NCBI RefSeq assembly: GCF_003385395.1
Contig: NZ_QNUG01000005.1
Location: 62,001 to 126,000 of the forward strand
DNA: 64,000 nt
Direction of reading: 5' to 3'
Source: Epilithonimonas hispanica
GTDB lineage: Bacteria > Bacteroidota > Bacteroidia > Flavobacteriales > Weeksellaceae
Notes under the pieces: model-generated
What the model was told of the DNA's origin: nothing
The model's input: the letters and a program-made list of their open reading frames with translations, nothing else
Databases searched by the model: none
In this document: one piece after another, positions 27,738 through 36,498 of the stretch
Layout of the letters: each line of letters begins with the position of its first letter
Position numbering within the stretch: position 1 is the first letter of the stretch
Made by a program: the position numbers and the translations under genes

Positions 27738-28352
27738 TTAAAAATTAATACGATAGGCTATCCCGATATTCAGTAAGGTCGCTTTGGAATAATATTTCTC
27801 GATGTCAGGATTCTGATTCGCAATTTTGGAATTATAGAAATTAAGTTTTGTATTGAGGACAATCTGTTGAGTGCCATCATCATCAACTGTGTAGATGGCT
27901 TTTGCACCGAGATTCAAACCGCCGTTTCCTTCGGAGAAATCTCCTTTATTGTCAAGATAAGGACTTTTCATACGGTAAGTACTATAACCTACAACTTCTT
28001 CTACAAAAAAATCCTCTGTAATTTTTTCTTGATGAAAAATGTACCAATCAAAATTGTTCATCGATGGCGCACCAAGATAACCGAACAATTCTGGTCTTTT
28101 GACATTAGCCAAAAAGTAAGTGTACTCAACTCCTAATCCGAAATTTTTGTAAAGATTCAAATTTCCTCCAACTCCGAAACCATAAAAATAATCGAACGTG
28201 TCTTTCAGAAAATTATTACCAAGTGGAACCATCACTTTCACGTGCGGGTCTATGGAAGAACGAACATTTTCTGTCCAATCCTGCTTTTTCCTTCTCTGAG
28301 AAAAAGTAGCAATTGAAATTAATGAAAGAGAAAAGAGTAAAATTTTCTTCAT
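27738..28352 (-). CDS. outer-membrane beta-barrel-like protein, module copy B
   Basis: The 204-residue secreted protein (signal ILLFSLSLISIATFSQ) has alternating aromatic strands typical of an 8-10 strand barrel. The terminal strand is LLNIGIAYRINF, ending in Phe as outer-membrane proteins do. It is paralogous to the protein at 28788-29384: both share PxGxNFLKD near residue 45 and KYYSKAxLLNI at the end. Its ATG overlaps the stop of the upstream lipoprotein gene (TAATG), so the two are translationally coupled. Function is unknown. Confidence 0.75.
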   Translation of the reverse strand: MKKILLFSLSLISIATFSQRRKKQDWTENVRSSIDPHVKVMVPLGNNFLKDTFDYFYGFGVGGNLNLYKNFGLGVEYTYFLANVKRPELFGYLGAPSMNNFDWYIFHQEKITEDFFVEEVVGYSTYRMKSPYLDNKGDFSEGNGGLNLGAKAIYTVDDDGTQQIVLNTKLNFYNSKIANQNPDIEKYYSKATLLNIGIAYRINF

Positions 28353-28729
28353 TATTTCAAAGTTATATCATTGAAAATAACATAAGTCACACCATCTGGA
28401 ATCTCGATGCTTAAAGAATCATTTGAGATTTTGCAACCTTGGGTATCAGTTGAAAAAGACTTTACCTTGAAGTTTTTCAGTTGAAGTTTATAAGCGCCTT
28501 TGTCGTAAGGTCCAGCCAAAACAAAACTTCCACTCTCTTTTGGATAAGTTTCTGCAATGATTTTTTTGTCTTTTACAAGATGGATTGGGTCTTCCAAAAA
28601 CTTAGCGTCAGAATAGGTAATTTTTCCTTCCGCATAAGCGCGGAAAATATTGGCATCGTCCTCTTTACATTCAATCAAAAGAATCGACAGCAAGCAGAAA
28701 AGAGATAATATTTTGAATGAAAACTTCAA
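28352..28729 (-). CDS. lipoprotein with a small beta-sandwich-like domain, module copy B
   Basis: The 125-residue protein has a lipobox Cys in LLIECKED at about residue 21. The mature part has AEGKITYSD, SFVLAGPYDKGAYKLQL and SFSTDTQGCKISNDSLSIEIP. The same landmarks occur in the lipoprotein at 29384-29752, so the two are paralogues. The pattern of a short fibronectin- or carboxypeptidase-regulatory-like sandwich is a guess from strand spacing. It precedes its barrel partner with a TAATG overlap. Confidence 0.72.
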   Translation of the reverse strand: MKFSFKILSLFCLLSILLIECKEDDANIFRAYAEGKITYSDAKFLEDPIHLVKDKKIIAETYPKESGSFVLAGPYDKGAYKLQLKNFKVKSFSTDTQGCKISNDSLSIEIPDGVTYVIFNDITLK

Positions 28730-28787
28730 AGTTCAATTTATTAAAGAACGTAAAGTTAATTAATAATTATATTCAAATTAAATAAAA

Positions 28788-29384
28788 TTATTTCTCGTTA
28801 AGATTGAGTCTTATTCCAACGTTGATGTTCAGCAATTGAGCCTTAGAATAATATTTATCTAATCCCTTGTCTCTGAACTCAACAAAAGAATCATAAAAGT
28901 AAAGTTTGGGAGAAGCAAAGATTTCTAATTTTTTCAGTTTAGGGAATTTATAAGACAACTCAGTTCCTAAGAAAAATGCGCCCGCTTGTTCTGTAAAATC
29001 ATCTTTCGTGTAGCGTGATTGGCTTGTAATCGCCATAAAACTTCCTCCAATTTGTCCTTGTAAACTGAATGCTTCAGTAAAAGGATATTTGTAAATAAAA
29101 TAAGCAGAAATATTGGTCAATCTAGGTTTTTCCAAATCGCCATAAACACTGCGGTCTTTGACTTCGGAGAAAGCTCGATTTAACTCTATTCCAAATCCCA
29201 TATTACGTTTGAAAACAGTTTGATAAGTCAATCCAACGCCAACAAAATTTTTCAAACCATCTTTCAGAAAATTATCTCCCATTGGCAGAAAAGTAACAGC
29301 ATTGATTCCTAATGACGGCTGAACGCCTTGGCTGGAAAAAAACGCAAAACAAAACAAGGCTGTAGAAAGTAAAAATCTTTTCAT
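28788..29384 (-). CDS. outer-membrane beta-barrel-like protein, module copy A
   Basis: The 198-residue secreted protein (signal LLSTALFCFAFFSSQG) is likely a small barrel, with alternating strands and the ending KYYSKAQLLNINVGIRLN. It is paralogous to the protein at 27738-28352. Its start overlaps the stop of the lipoprotein gene by one base. The gap to the next module is 58 bases, so all four genes may form one transcript running right to left. Confidence 0.75.
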   Translation of the reverse strand: MKRFLLSTALFCFAFFSSQGVQPSLGINAVTFLPMGDNFLKDGLKNFVGVGLTYQTVFKRNMGFGIELNRAFSEVKDRSVYGDLEKPRLTNISAYFIYKYPFTEAFSLQGQIGGSFMAITSQSRYTKDDFTEQAGAFFLGTELSYKFPKLKKLEIFASPKLYFYDSFVEFRDKGLDKYYSKAQLLNINVGIRLNLNEK

Positions 29385-29752
29385 TATTCTATCGTAATAT
29401 TTGAGAATTTAACACTTTCTAGATTTTCAGGAAGAATGATGGAAAGAGAATCTATGTCCAAAGAACAATCTTTTGAATCGGTAGAAAAACTAACAATTTT
29501 TTTTCCTAAAGTAAGCTTTACATCATGTGCAACATCCGGACCTCCTAAACTGAAAGAACCATCATTTTTAGTAGTTCCTTGTGAAATAGGATAAAGCCAA
29601 GTAGTGAGTGCAACAGGAATTCCGTTCGCGGATTGGCTTTGAGAAGTAATTTTTCCTTCTACAAAAACCCGAGAATTGTTTACATAATCCGCTTCGCAAG
29701 ATGCTAAAGAAAATAGCAGACCTAGCAAAAGATAGTTTGTTTTGAATTTCAT
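29384..29752 (-). CDS. lipoprotein with a small beta-sandwich-like domain, module copy A
   Basis: The 122-residue protein has a lipobox Cys in LLFSLASCEAD at about residue 19, then VEGKITSQSQ, NDGSFSLGGPDV and SFSTDSKDCSLDIDSLSIILP. It is the first gene of the four-gene run. It lies back to back with mfd, separated by about 140 bases. The NDGSFSLGGP turn resembles carboxypeptidase-regulatory folds, but the family is not certain. Confidence 0.72.
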   Translation of the reverse strand: MKFKTNYLLLGLLFSLASCEADYVNNSRVFVEGKITSQSQSANGIPVALTTWLYPISQGTTKNDGSFSLGGPDVAHDVKLTLGKKIVSFSTDSKDCSLDIDSLSIILPENLESVKFSNITIE

Positions 29753-29814
29753 TGGTTAAATTTTGACTAAATTAATGTTTAATAATTCATCCGCAAAATA
29801 AGAAAGATGAATTA

Positions 29815-29843
29815 TTGCTGAATTTTTAAATTTCGTACTTTTG
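29815..29843 (+). promoter_or_regulatory. Bacteroidota-type promoter for mfd
   Basis: TTG at 29815-29817, an 18-base spacer, then TACTTTTG at 29836-29843. Transcription should start near 29848-29851, just before a hairpin. Confidence 0.6.
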
Positions 29844-29853
29844 TAACAAATAA

Positions 29854-29878
29854 CGATTCCGAAAATATCTCGGAATCG
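29854..29878 (+). promoter_or_regulatory. hairpin at the predicted 5' end of the mfd message
   Basis: CGATTCCGA and TCGGAATCG form a perfect nine-base-pair stem with a seven-base loop. It ends 12 bases before the ATG and is followed by CTTTTTGCG. It may stabilise the mRNA, act as a weak attenuator, or terminate upstream read-through. Confidence 0.55.
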
Positions 29879-29890
29879 CTTTTTGCGTTT

Positions 29891-32800
29891 ATGCCTACAT
29901 TAATGGAATTAAAAAAAATCAATCAAAATCTGCTTCCGGACTTGCTTCAGAAACAATTCGGGAATGAGATTTTTTCTCAATTAAATAACAACCAACATAT
30001 TTCTGTTAAAGGAAGTGCAGGTTCTGCGGTTTCAATTTTGGCTTCGGAACTTTTCTTGACTCAGAACAAAACGATTCTTTATTTGGTTGATGACAAAGAG
30101 GATGCGCTTTACATCAATGCCGAGATGGAAGATTTGTTGGGAAGCGAAAATGTTCTGTACTTTCCTGCAACGCATCTTGAGCCTTATCAAATCGAGAAAA
30201 CCCAGAATGCAAATCTCGTTCTGAGAACTGAAGTAATCAATAAACTGAATTCTGGAAAATCTCCAAAAGTGATTGTCGCTTTTATTGGTGCATTATCTGA
30301 AAAAGTCTTGAAAAAAGAAGATTTCAAAGCAATTTCTCATCAGATAAAAGTCGGTGACCAATTGGATTTCGATTTTGTGGATGAATTGCTGAATCATTAT
30401 CAATTTAATCAAACGGATTTTGTTTCTGAACCCGGAGAATTTTCTGTTCGTGGTGGAATTGTGGATGTTTTTTCTTTTTCTAATGAAAAACCTTATCGTA
30501 TCACATTTTTCGGAAATGAAGTTGAAAGCATCAAAACTTTCGATATAGAATCTCAGCTTTCCGTTGATAAAATAACTGAATTTCAGTTGGTTTCCAATAT
30601 GAATTTTTCGGTTTCGGGAAGCAAGGTTTCATTTCTTGATATTTTGCCTGATGACAGTTTTATGGTTTCGAAGAATCTTTTCGTTTCCAATAGAAGAATC
30701 AGAGACTTTTACGAAAAATCATTAGAAAAATTTGAGACTTTAAGTAAAGATATTAAACATAGGACGCCGGAAGAATTATTTATTTCTGAACCTGAATTTC
30801 AAAATCGATTAATCAGATTCAAAACAATTGATTTCAGTTCGCAAGCTTTTGAACTTCCAAAACTTAAAACGGTAGAACTCAATCAAACTCAACAACCGAG
30901 CTTTCATAAGAATTTCGAAATGTTGATTCAGGATTTAGAAGAGAAACAGGGTCAGGGTTTTGATACTTGGATTTCTTTTTCATCTGAGAAACAAAAAGAC
31001 AGATTAGAATCGATTTTTGAAGAACTCGAGCACGAAATTCCATTTAAAAGCTTCAAATCCGAACTTCACGAGGGTTTTGTGGATTCTGAAAATAAAATTC
31101 TGGTTTACACAGACCACCAGATTTTTGACCGATATCAGCGTTACAAATCCAAAGATACTTTTGCCAAGTCGGAGCAGTTGACACTCAAAGATTTAATGTC
31201 TTTGAAAGTTGGTGATTATATTGCTCATATCGACCACGGAATCGGGAAATTTATGGGATTGGTGAAAGTCAATAATGACGGGAAAATTCAGGAATGCTTC
31301 AAACTGAGTTATAAAAATGGTGATTTGCTTTATGTGAGTATTCATTCCCTCCATAAAATTTCAAAATATAACGGAACAGACGGAAAAGAAATTGTTCTCA
31401 GCAAACTCGGTTCGCCCGCTTGGAAGTCACTGAAACAGAAGACGAAAGCTAGAGTTAAGCAGATTGCATTTGATTTGATTAAATTATATGCTCAGAGAAA
31501 AACCGCGAAAGGATTTCAATATTCGCCGGATTCTTATCTTCAAAATGAATTGGAAGCAAGTTTCCTTTACGAGGATACGCCAGACCAAGAGAAAGCGACT
31601 TTGGACGTGAAAAAAGATATGGAAGCGGAAGGCGTAATGGATAGATTGATTTGTGGCGACGTTGGATTCGGGAAGACGGAAGTTGCGATTCGTGCGGCGT
31701 TCAAAGCGGCGACTGATAGCAAACAAGTTGCGATTCTGGTTCCGACAACGATTTTGGCTTTTCAACATTATAGAAGTTTCAAAGAGCGTTTGAAAGATTT
31801 CCCTGTTAATATTTCATACTTAAATCGATTCCGAACTGCGAAACAAAAATCTGAAACTTTAGCAGGTTTGAAAGATGGGAAAATCGATATTGTGATTGGA
31901 ACGCATCAATTGGTTGCGGATAAAGTGAAATTCAAAAATCTTGGTTTATTGATTATCGATGAGGAACACAAATTCGGAGTATCGGTAAAAGATAAATTGA
32001 AAACGATGAAAACCAATGTCGATACGTTGACATTGACAGCAACTCCTATTCCGAGAACTTTGCAGTTTTCATTGATGGCAGCGAGAGATTTATCGGTAAT
32101 TAAAACACCTCCCCCAAATCGTCAGCCTGTTGACACTAGTATCGTTGGCTTTAATGAAGAGATTTTGCGTGATGCAATTTCGTACGAATTACAAAGAGAC
32201 GGACAGGTTTATTTCATCAATAACAGAATCGAAAACCTAAAAGATATTGCAGGATTGATTCAAAGATTGGTTCCCGATGCAAGAGTGATTACAGGTCACG
32301 GCCAAATGGACGGAAAACAAATGGAACAAAATATCCTCGATTTTATGGAAGGAAAATATGATGTTCTGGTAGCGACAACCATCGTAGAAAGTGGCGTTGA
32401 CGTCCCAAATGCAAATACGATTTTCATTAATGATGCTCATAGATTCGGGATGGCAGATTTGCATCAGATGCGTGGAAGAGTCGGGCGAAGCAACAGAAAA
32501 GCGTTTTGTTATCTGATAACGCCTCCGTTTGATATGATGACTTCTGACGCGAGAAAACGTCTGGAAGCGATTGAGCAATTCTCGGATTTGGGAAGTGGTT
32601 TTCAGATTGCTATGAAGGATTTGGAAATCCGGGGAGCGGGAGATTTGTTAGGAGGAGAACAAAGTGGGTTTATCAATGAAATGGGCTTTGAGACTTATCA
32701 AAAAATGATGCAGGAAGCTTTGGAAGAACTGAAAGATGATGAGAATTTTGAAAATCTTTTCGAAAATGAAGAAGACAGAAACAAGCTCATCAAATCTACA

Positions 32801-33250
32801 AAAGAAGTCAACATTGATACAGATTTAGAACTGATGTTGCCTGATGATTACGTGAGTTCAACGGAAGAACGTTTGTCACTCTATCAAAAATTGGCTGAAA
32901 TCCAAAATGCGAAAGAGTTACAGGCTTTTGAAAATGAGTTGAAAGACCGATTCGGAGAATTGCCAAATGAAGCAATTAATCTTCTGAAATCTGTGGAACT
33001 GAAATGGCTCGCAGCGGAAATTGGATTTGATAAACTGGTGGTGAAGAACAAAGTTTTCCTCGGTTATTTCCCTGCAAATCCTCAAGACAAATTTTATCAA
33101 AGTGAAAAATTCAAAAAAATCATATCTTATCTCACACAAAATCCGGCAGAAGCTACGTTAAAAGAAAAGAATAACCAATTGATGATGCGGAAAGATAACG
33201 TGAAGAATGTGGATGAGGTGAATCTGGTTTTGAATAGGATTTTGGGTTAA
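29891..33250 (+). CDS. mfd: transcription-repair coupling factor Mfd
   Basis: Mfd removes RNA polymerase stalled at lesions and recruits UvrA. The 1119-residue length fits. The N-terminal UvrB-homology region contains EPGEFSVRGGIVDVFSF. The RNA-polymerase-interacting domain has VGDYIAHIDHGIGKFMGL. The helicase core has Walker A GDVGFGKTE at about 588, the DEEH box in IDEEHKFGV at about 689 and LTLTATPIPRTLQ. The C-terminal domain follows MRGRVGRSNRKAFCYL. A hairpin lies at the predicted start of its message. Confidence 0.98.
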   Translation: MPTLMELKKINQNLLPDLLQKQFGNEIFSQLNNNQHISVKGSAGSAVSILASELFLTQNKTILYLVDDKEDALYINAEMEDLLGSENVLYFPATHLEPYQIEKTQNANLVLRTEVINKLNSGKSPKVIVAFIGALSEKVLKKEDFKAISHQIKVGDQLDFDFVDELLNHYQFNQTDFVSEPGEFSVRGGIVDVFSFSNEKPYRITFFGNEVESIKTFDIESQLSVDKITEFQLVSNMNFSVSGSKVSFLDILPDDSFMVSKNLFVSNRRIRDFYEKSLEKFETLSKDIKHRTPEELFISEPEFQNRLIRFKTIDFSSQAFELPKLKTVELNQTQQPSFHKNFEMLIQDLEEKQGQGFDTWISFSSEKQKDRLESIFEELEHEIPFKSFKSELHEGFVDSENKILVYTDHQIFDRYQRYKSKDTFAKSEQLTLKDLMSLKVGDYIAHIDHGIGKFMGLVKVNNDGKIQECFKLSYKNGDLLYVSIHSLHKISKYNGTDGKEIVLSKLGSPAWKSLKQKTKARVKQIAFDLIKLYAQRKTAKGFQYSPDSYLQNELEASFLYEDTPDQEKATLDVKKDMEAEGVMDRLICGDVGFGKTEVAIRAAFKAATDSKQVAILVPTTILAFQHYRSFKERLKDFPVNISYLNRFRTAKQKSETLAGLKDGKIDIVIGTHQLVADKVKFKNLGLLIIDEEHKFGVSVKDKLKTMKTNVDTLTLTATPIPRTLQFSLMAARDLSVIKTPPPNRQPVDTSIVGFNEEILRDAISYELQRDGQVYFINNRIENLKDIAGLIQRLVPDARVITGHGQMDGKQMEQNILDFMEGKYDVLVATTIVESGVDVPNANTIFINDAHRFGMADLHQMRGRVGRSNRKAFCYLITPPFDMMTSDARKRLEAIEQFSDLGSGFQIAMKDLEIRGAGDLLGGEQSGFINEMGFETYQKMMQEALEELKDDENFENLFENEEDRNKLIKSTKEVNIDTDLELMLPDDYVSSTEERLSLYQKLAEIQNAKELQAFENELKDRFGELPNEAINLLKSVELKWLAAEIGFDKLVVKNKVFLGYFPANPQDKFYQSEKFKKIISYLTQNPAEATLKEKNNQLMMRKDNVKNVDEVNLVLNRILG

Positions 33251-33283
33251 AATTGATTATATTTGATTAATAAAATTTTAGAA

Positions 33284-33526
33284 ATGAATACTGATTTACA
33301 GATACAAACTAAAAAACTGGAGCTAATTCAATGGTTATCTACAATTGAAGATTTGAGTTTTCTTGAAAAGATTTCAGATTTGATTTCTCGTGAAAGAAAA
33401 AAAGACTGGACAGATGAAGTTTCTGATGTTGAAAAACAATCTATAGAAAAAGGAATTGCTCAAGCGAATGAAGGAAAACTAAATCCACATTCCAAAGCAA
33501 GGGAAATCTATGGAAAAAGGCTTTGA
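33284..33526 (+). CDS. antitoxin-like protein of a RelE/ParE-type module
   Basis: The 80-residue protein has a helical N-terminus (TKKLELIQWLSTIEDLSFLEKISDLIS) and a charged tail (ERKKDWTDEVSDVEKQSIEKGIAQANEGK). That tail is of the kind that wraps a toxin. The gene overlaps the toxin gene by 17 bases, as in toxin-antitoxin operons. I start at ATG 33284 rather than the earlier TTG. A TATATTTG box lies at 33258-33265, which suggests an own promoter independent of mfd. The DNA-binding fold is not evident. Confidence 0.75.
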   Translation: MNTDLQIQTKKLELIQWLSTIEDLSFLEKISDLISRERKKDWTDEVSDVEKQSIEKGIAQANEGKLNPHSKAREIYGKRL

Positions 33527-33809
33527 AATTCTATGGACAGATTTAGCCCTGGAAGAACTTGCCCAAACTGTTGAATATTTGGAACAAGAATTTTCTGAAA
33601 AGGAAATTGAGAGTTTGGGAAACGAAATCGAAAGAATCCTATCAATTATCACATACAATCCTGCGATTTTTCCATTTTTGGATAAATTTAAAATAAGAAA
33701 AGTAATTATTTTGAAATTCAATACTCTGTATTACAGGATTATAAATGATAGAGTTGAGATTATTTCATTCTTCTCCAATAGACAAAATCCAGATAAAGCA
33801 AACATATAA
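33510..33809 (+). CDS. RelE/ParE-superfamily toxin
   Basis: The 99-residue protein has the fold pattern of the family: an N-terminal strand (FEILWTDLALEELAQTVEYLE), a long helical hairpin, then PFLDKFKIRKVIILKFNTLYYRI and a C-terminal strand EIISFFSNRQNP. Family members cleave ribosome-bound mRNA (RelE) or inhibit gyrase (ParE), and the sequence does not tell which. It overlaps the antitoxin gene by 17 bases. The first residues could also be read from a nearby internal start. Confidence 0.8.
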   Translation: MEKGFEILWTDLALEELAQTVEYLEQEFSEKEIESLGNEIERILSIITYNPAIFPFLDKFKIRKVIILKFNTLYYRIINDRVEIISFFSNRQNPDKANI

Positions 33810-33829
33810 CTTCTCTGAAATTTAGATTA

Positions 33830-34819
33830 ATGACTATTTTTCCATTCAATCGAATCGAACAGAAATTTATATTACTAATCATAATATCTGTTAGCTTTTG
33901 CAACGCTCAAATTCTGAAATATCATTACGATAAGGAAATGACTTTTCTAAGTGAAGCAGATAACGAAGCTGGGATTTCTGTGAGATTTAATTCCAAAGAC
34001 AAATCGGTTCCTGTTTATTCGATAAGTTACAATTCTGAGAAGAAATATATTAGAAATACCATTAATTTCTATTACGCTTATCGTAAAAATATCTATAGAA
34101 TGGATGGTTTGCTTTATAACAAAAAGTATGTTTCGGGTAATGGCTTCCGGACTTACAGTGCAGAATCGCCTATTCGATATTTCAAAAAAGCTTCGGATAC
34201 TTTGTATGAATATCAGTCGTTTCGAGATTTAGAAAAAAGAATAGCCACAGACAAAGACGGAACCAAAATCGAACTGTTTGTTGCGAACCTAAAAGACAAC
34301 ATCGATTATTCTGAACCTGCATTGTTTTATCTTTCGGAACATTATGGGATTTCGCCCGGTTTGGGAAAAGGTGAGATTGTGGTTTATGCGAATTATACTT
34401 TTAGTAATAATTTCAGCTCCGGAGATTATGTTCAGATGAAAGATATTGATGAAGATATCTACTTTAACAAAGAACAAATCGAAGCTCTGATTGATGACCA
34501 ATATCGTGAGTTTATGACCAAAACAGAACCGGATAAAAAACCAATCTATTGCTCTGTAACATCATTTGGTAAAAATACAGATGAAAAAACAACCGAAGAA
34601 TTGAACGATTTCCTTGGCAATATCTGCGAATATTATGAGTTATGGAATAAGCAAGAAAATAATGAAAGCTTCAAAACCTATTTTGATTCCGAAATTAAAA
34701 GAAGAGTTGAAATTTATAAAAACAATGACACTCTAAATGAGAAACAACTTAAAACTTACCTTGAAGAATTGAATCAGCTTAAAAGTCAGAATTCCTTAGA
34801 AAATTTTGATTATAAATGA
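33830..34819 (+). CDS. secreted protein of unknown function
   Basis: The 329-residue protein has a signal peptide late in its N-terminus (QKFILLIIISVSFCNAQ, cleavage after about residue 27), so it is periplasmic or surface-exposed. The body is rich in Tyr, Asn and Lys, with beta-strand patterns in the first half and charged helices from about residue 210 (NKEQIEALIDDQYREFM). The last 60 residues look like a coiled helix (RRVEIYKNNDTLNEKQLKTY). No family is recognised. It begins 20 bases after the toxin gene. Confidence 0.65.
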   Translation: MTIFPFNRIEQKFILLIIISVSFCNAQILKYHYDKEMTFLSEADNEAGISVRFNSKDKSVPVYSISYNSEKKYIRNTINFYYAYRKNIYRMDGLLYNKKYVSGNGFRTYSAESPIRYFKKASDTLYEYQSFRDLEKRIATDKDGTKIELFVANLKDNIDYSEPALFYLSEHYGISPGLGKGEIVVYANYTFSNNFSSGDYVQMKDIDEDIYFNKEQIEALIDDQYREFMTKTEPDKKPIYCSVTSFGKNTDEKTTEELNDFLGNICEYYELWNKQENNESFKTYFDSEIKRRVEIYKNNDTLNEKQLKTYLEELNQLKSQNSLENFDYK

Positions 34820-34866
34820 ATTATTTTCAATTAAAAATTTGAATTCGAAAATTTATTTTAAAAAGT

Positions 34867-34874
34867 TAACTTTG
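34867..34874 (+). promoter_or_regulatory. -7 box before the lipoprotein gene at 34893
   Basis: TAACTTTG fits TAnnTTTG and lies 18 bases before the ATG. A TTTG at 34838-34841 is 25 bases upstream, slightly too far for a -33 box. Confidence 0.4.
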
Positions 34875-34892
34875 CAAATAGAAAACAATACA

Positions 34893-35789
34893 ATGAAAAG
34901 CATATTTTATTATCTAACCATAATATTCGGAATCTTTGCATTGGCATCTTGTAGTCCAAATCAAGATGATAATGGCGATTTTTTGTACGGGATAGATTAC
35001 GACCCAACTACTACTGATCCAGGAAGTGGGAGCGAGACTACAAAGCTTCTTGAAAAAGTTTCAGGAGTAGATTCTGATGGGGAATCTACCACTGTTACTT
35101 ATACTTACACAGATAAAAAACTAACTTCTGTAAAAACTGAGGTAGGCACAGATACGGAAACTGCGCTATTAACCTATTCAAATGATGTAATAACACATAT
35201 GGATATTACCAATGTAGAATCAGGAGACACTAAACTGACAAAAGTAGATCTTTTATACAATTCTGGTAAATTGGTTGGTGCTAACGGAACAACCGAATCT
35301 GGAGGAGCTGTCCTCTATAAGTCAACGACAAATGTTACTTACGTAGGAGACAAAGTTTCGAAAGTGGTCACTAGCATGAACACAGAGGATCCGGATAATC
35401 CAGGGCAGTATATTTTGTCTTTTGAAGTTACAAGTGATCTAACCTACACAGGAAATAATATTTCTGTTTGGAAATTAACCACAACCACCGCATCTACTCC
35501 TCCAATTGTAATCCCTCCAATTGTAATAGAATCTGAACTAAGTAATTACGATAGTAACAAGAACCCTTTTGGAACGCTACCTTTAGCTTATAATATTTTA
35601 TCAACACATTACAATACCTCTAATCAGGGTATGTTAGGTCTATCTACCAACAATTACAGAAGTGTCAAGGTTACAACGATGGGGTTCTCGCAACCACTTA
35701 ACATGACTTATACTTACGATGCAGATGGATATCCTATAACAATGCTTTCTAGTGGAGGAGACAAATTAAATTTTCAGTATACAAAATAA
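34893..35789 (+). CDS. lipoprotein with RHS/YD-like beta repeats
   Basis: The 298-residue protein has a lipobox Cys in IFALASCSPNQDD at about residue 19 and an acidic linker. Short beta-repeats follow, such as YTYTDKKLTSVKTE and MTYTYDADGYPITML. The repeat style matches the DUF4595/RHS-like sugar-binding-type lipoproteins of Bacteroidota, but ligand and role are unknown. A 15-base tandem duplication encodes PPIVIPPIVI. I start at ATG 34893, where the signal peptide begins. Its TAA shares one base with the pth ATG. Confidence 0.7.
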   Translation: MKSIFYYLTIIFGIFALASCSPNQDDNGDFLYGIDYDPTTTDPGSGSETTKLLEKVSGVDSDGESTTVTYTYTDKKLTSVKTEVGTDTETALLTYSNDVITHMDITNVESGDTKLTKVDLLYNSGKLVGANGTTESGGAVLYKSTTNVTYVGDKVSKVVTSMNTEDPDNPGQYILSFEVTSDLTYTGNNISVWKLTTTTASTPPIVIPPIVIESELSNYDSNKNPFGTLPLAYNILSTHYNTSNQGMLGLSTNNYRSVKVTTMGFSQPLNMTYTYDADGYPITMLSSGGDKLNFQYTK

Positions 35790-36352
35790 TGAAGTATCTC
35801 ATCGTAGGTATCGGGAACAAAGGGGAAGAATATGTGGAAACCCGACATAATATTGGTTTCAAAATTGCTGAAAAAATTGCAGAGAAGATAGAAGCGCCAT
35901 TCAAATCTTCAAACTTCGGATTGCTGGCAGAAGGAAAATACAAAGGCAGAAAAGTTTTTGTGCTTAAACCTGATACCTACGTTAATCTTTCTGGAAATGC
36001 TGTTAAATTCTGGATGCAGAAAGAAAATATCCCTTTAGAAAATATATTGATTATTACGGATGATCTTGCATTACCTTTTGGTTCTTTGAGAATGAAAATG
36101 AAAGGTTCTGATGCGGGGCATAATGGTTTGAAAAGCATACAGTCGCAGCTGAATACTCAAAATTATCCAAGATTAAGATTTGGAATTTCTGCAGATTTCT
36201 CCGAAGGCAAACAAGCAGATTATGTTCTCGGAAAATGGAATAATGAAGAACAAGAACAACTTTCCGAAAGAATAGAGAAGTTTTCTCAAGCTGCTTTATC
36301 TTTTGTATTTGCAGGTGTTCAGAACACAATGTCTGCTTTTAATGGAAAATAG
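35789..36352 (+). CDS. pth: peptidyl-tRNA hydrolase
   Basis: The enzyme frees tRNA from peptidyl-tRNA released by stalled ribosomes. The 187-residue length fits. The motifs are in order: VGIGNKGEEYVETRHNIGF with the catalytic His at about 20, LKPDTYVNLSG, and SDAGHNGLKS with its loop His. Translation is coupled to the lipoprotein gene by a TAATG overlap. Confidence 0.96.
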   Translation: MKYLIVGIGNKGEEYVETRHNIGFKIAEKIAEKIEAPFKSSNFGLLAEGKYKGRKVFVLKPDTYVNLSGNAVKFWMQKENIPLENILIITDDLALPFGSLRMKMKGSDAGHNGLKSIQSQLNTQNYPRLRFGISADFSEGKQADYVLGKWNNEEQEQLSERIEKFSQAALSFVFAGVQNTMSAFNGK

Positions 36353-36498
36353 ATTAATCTGTATCTGTTTTCAAAAGCCTTTACGGATTTCGTTTTTTAA
36401 TTAAGGAAATTATTTTAGATATTCAGTTTTGAAAATAAGTAAGCCGGATAATAAATTACCCGGCCTACCACCCTAATTGTATGAAGAAAAAAAAATTC

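Noticed and set aside
36436-36470. Hairpin AGCCGG...CCGGCCT between pth and carbonic anhydrase 1 as terminator
   Set aside because: The short stem has a 12-base loop and no T-run on the plus strand. It may form, but I cannot support termination.
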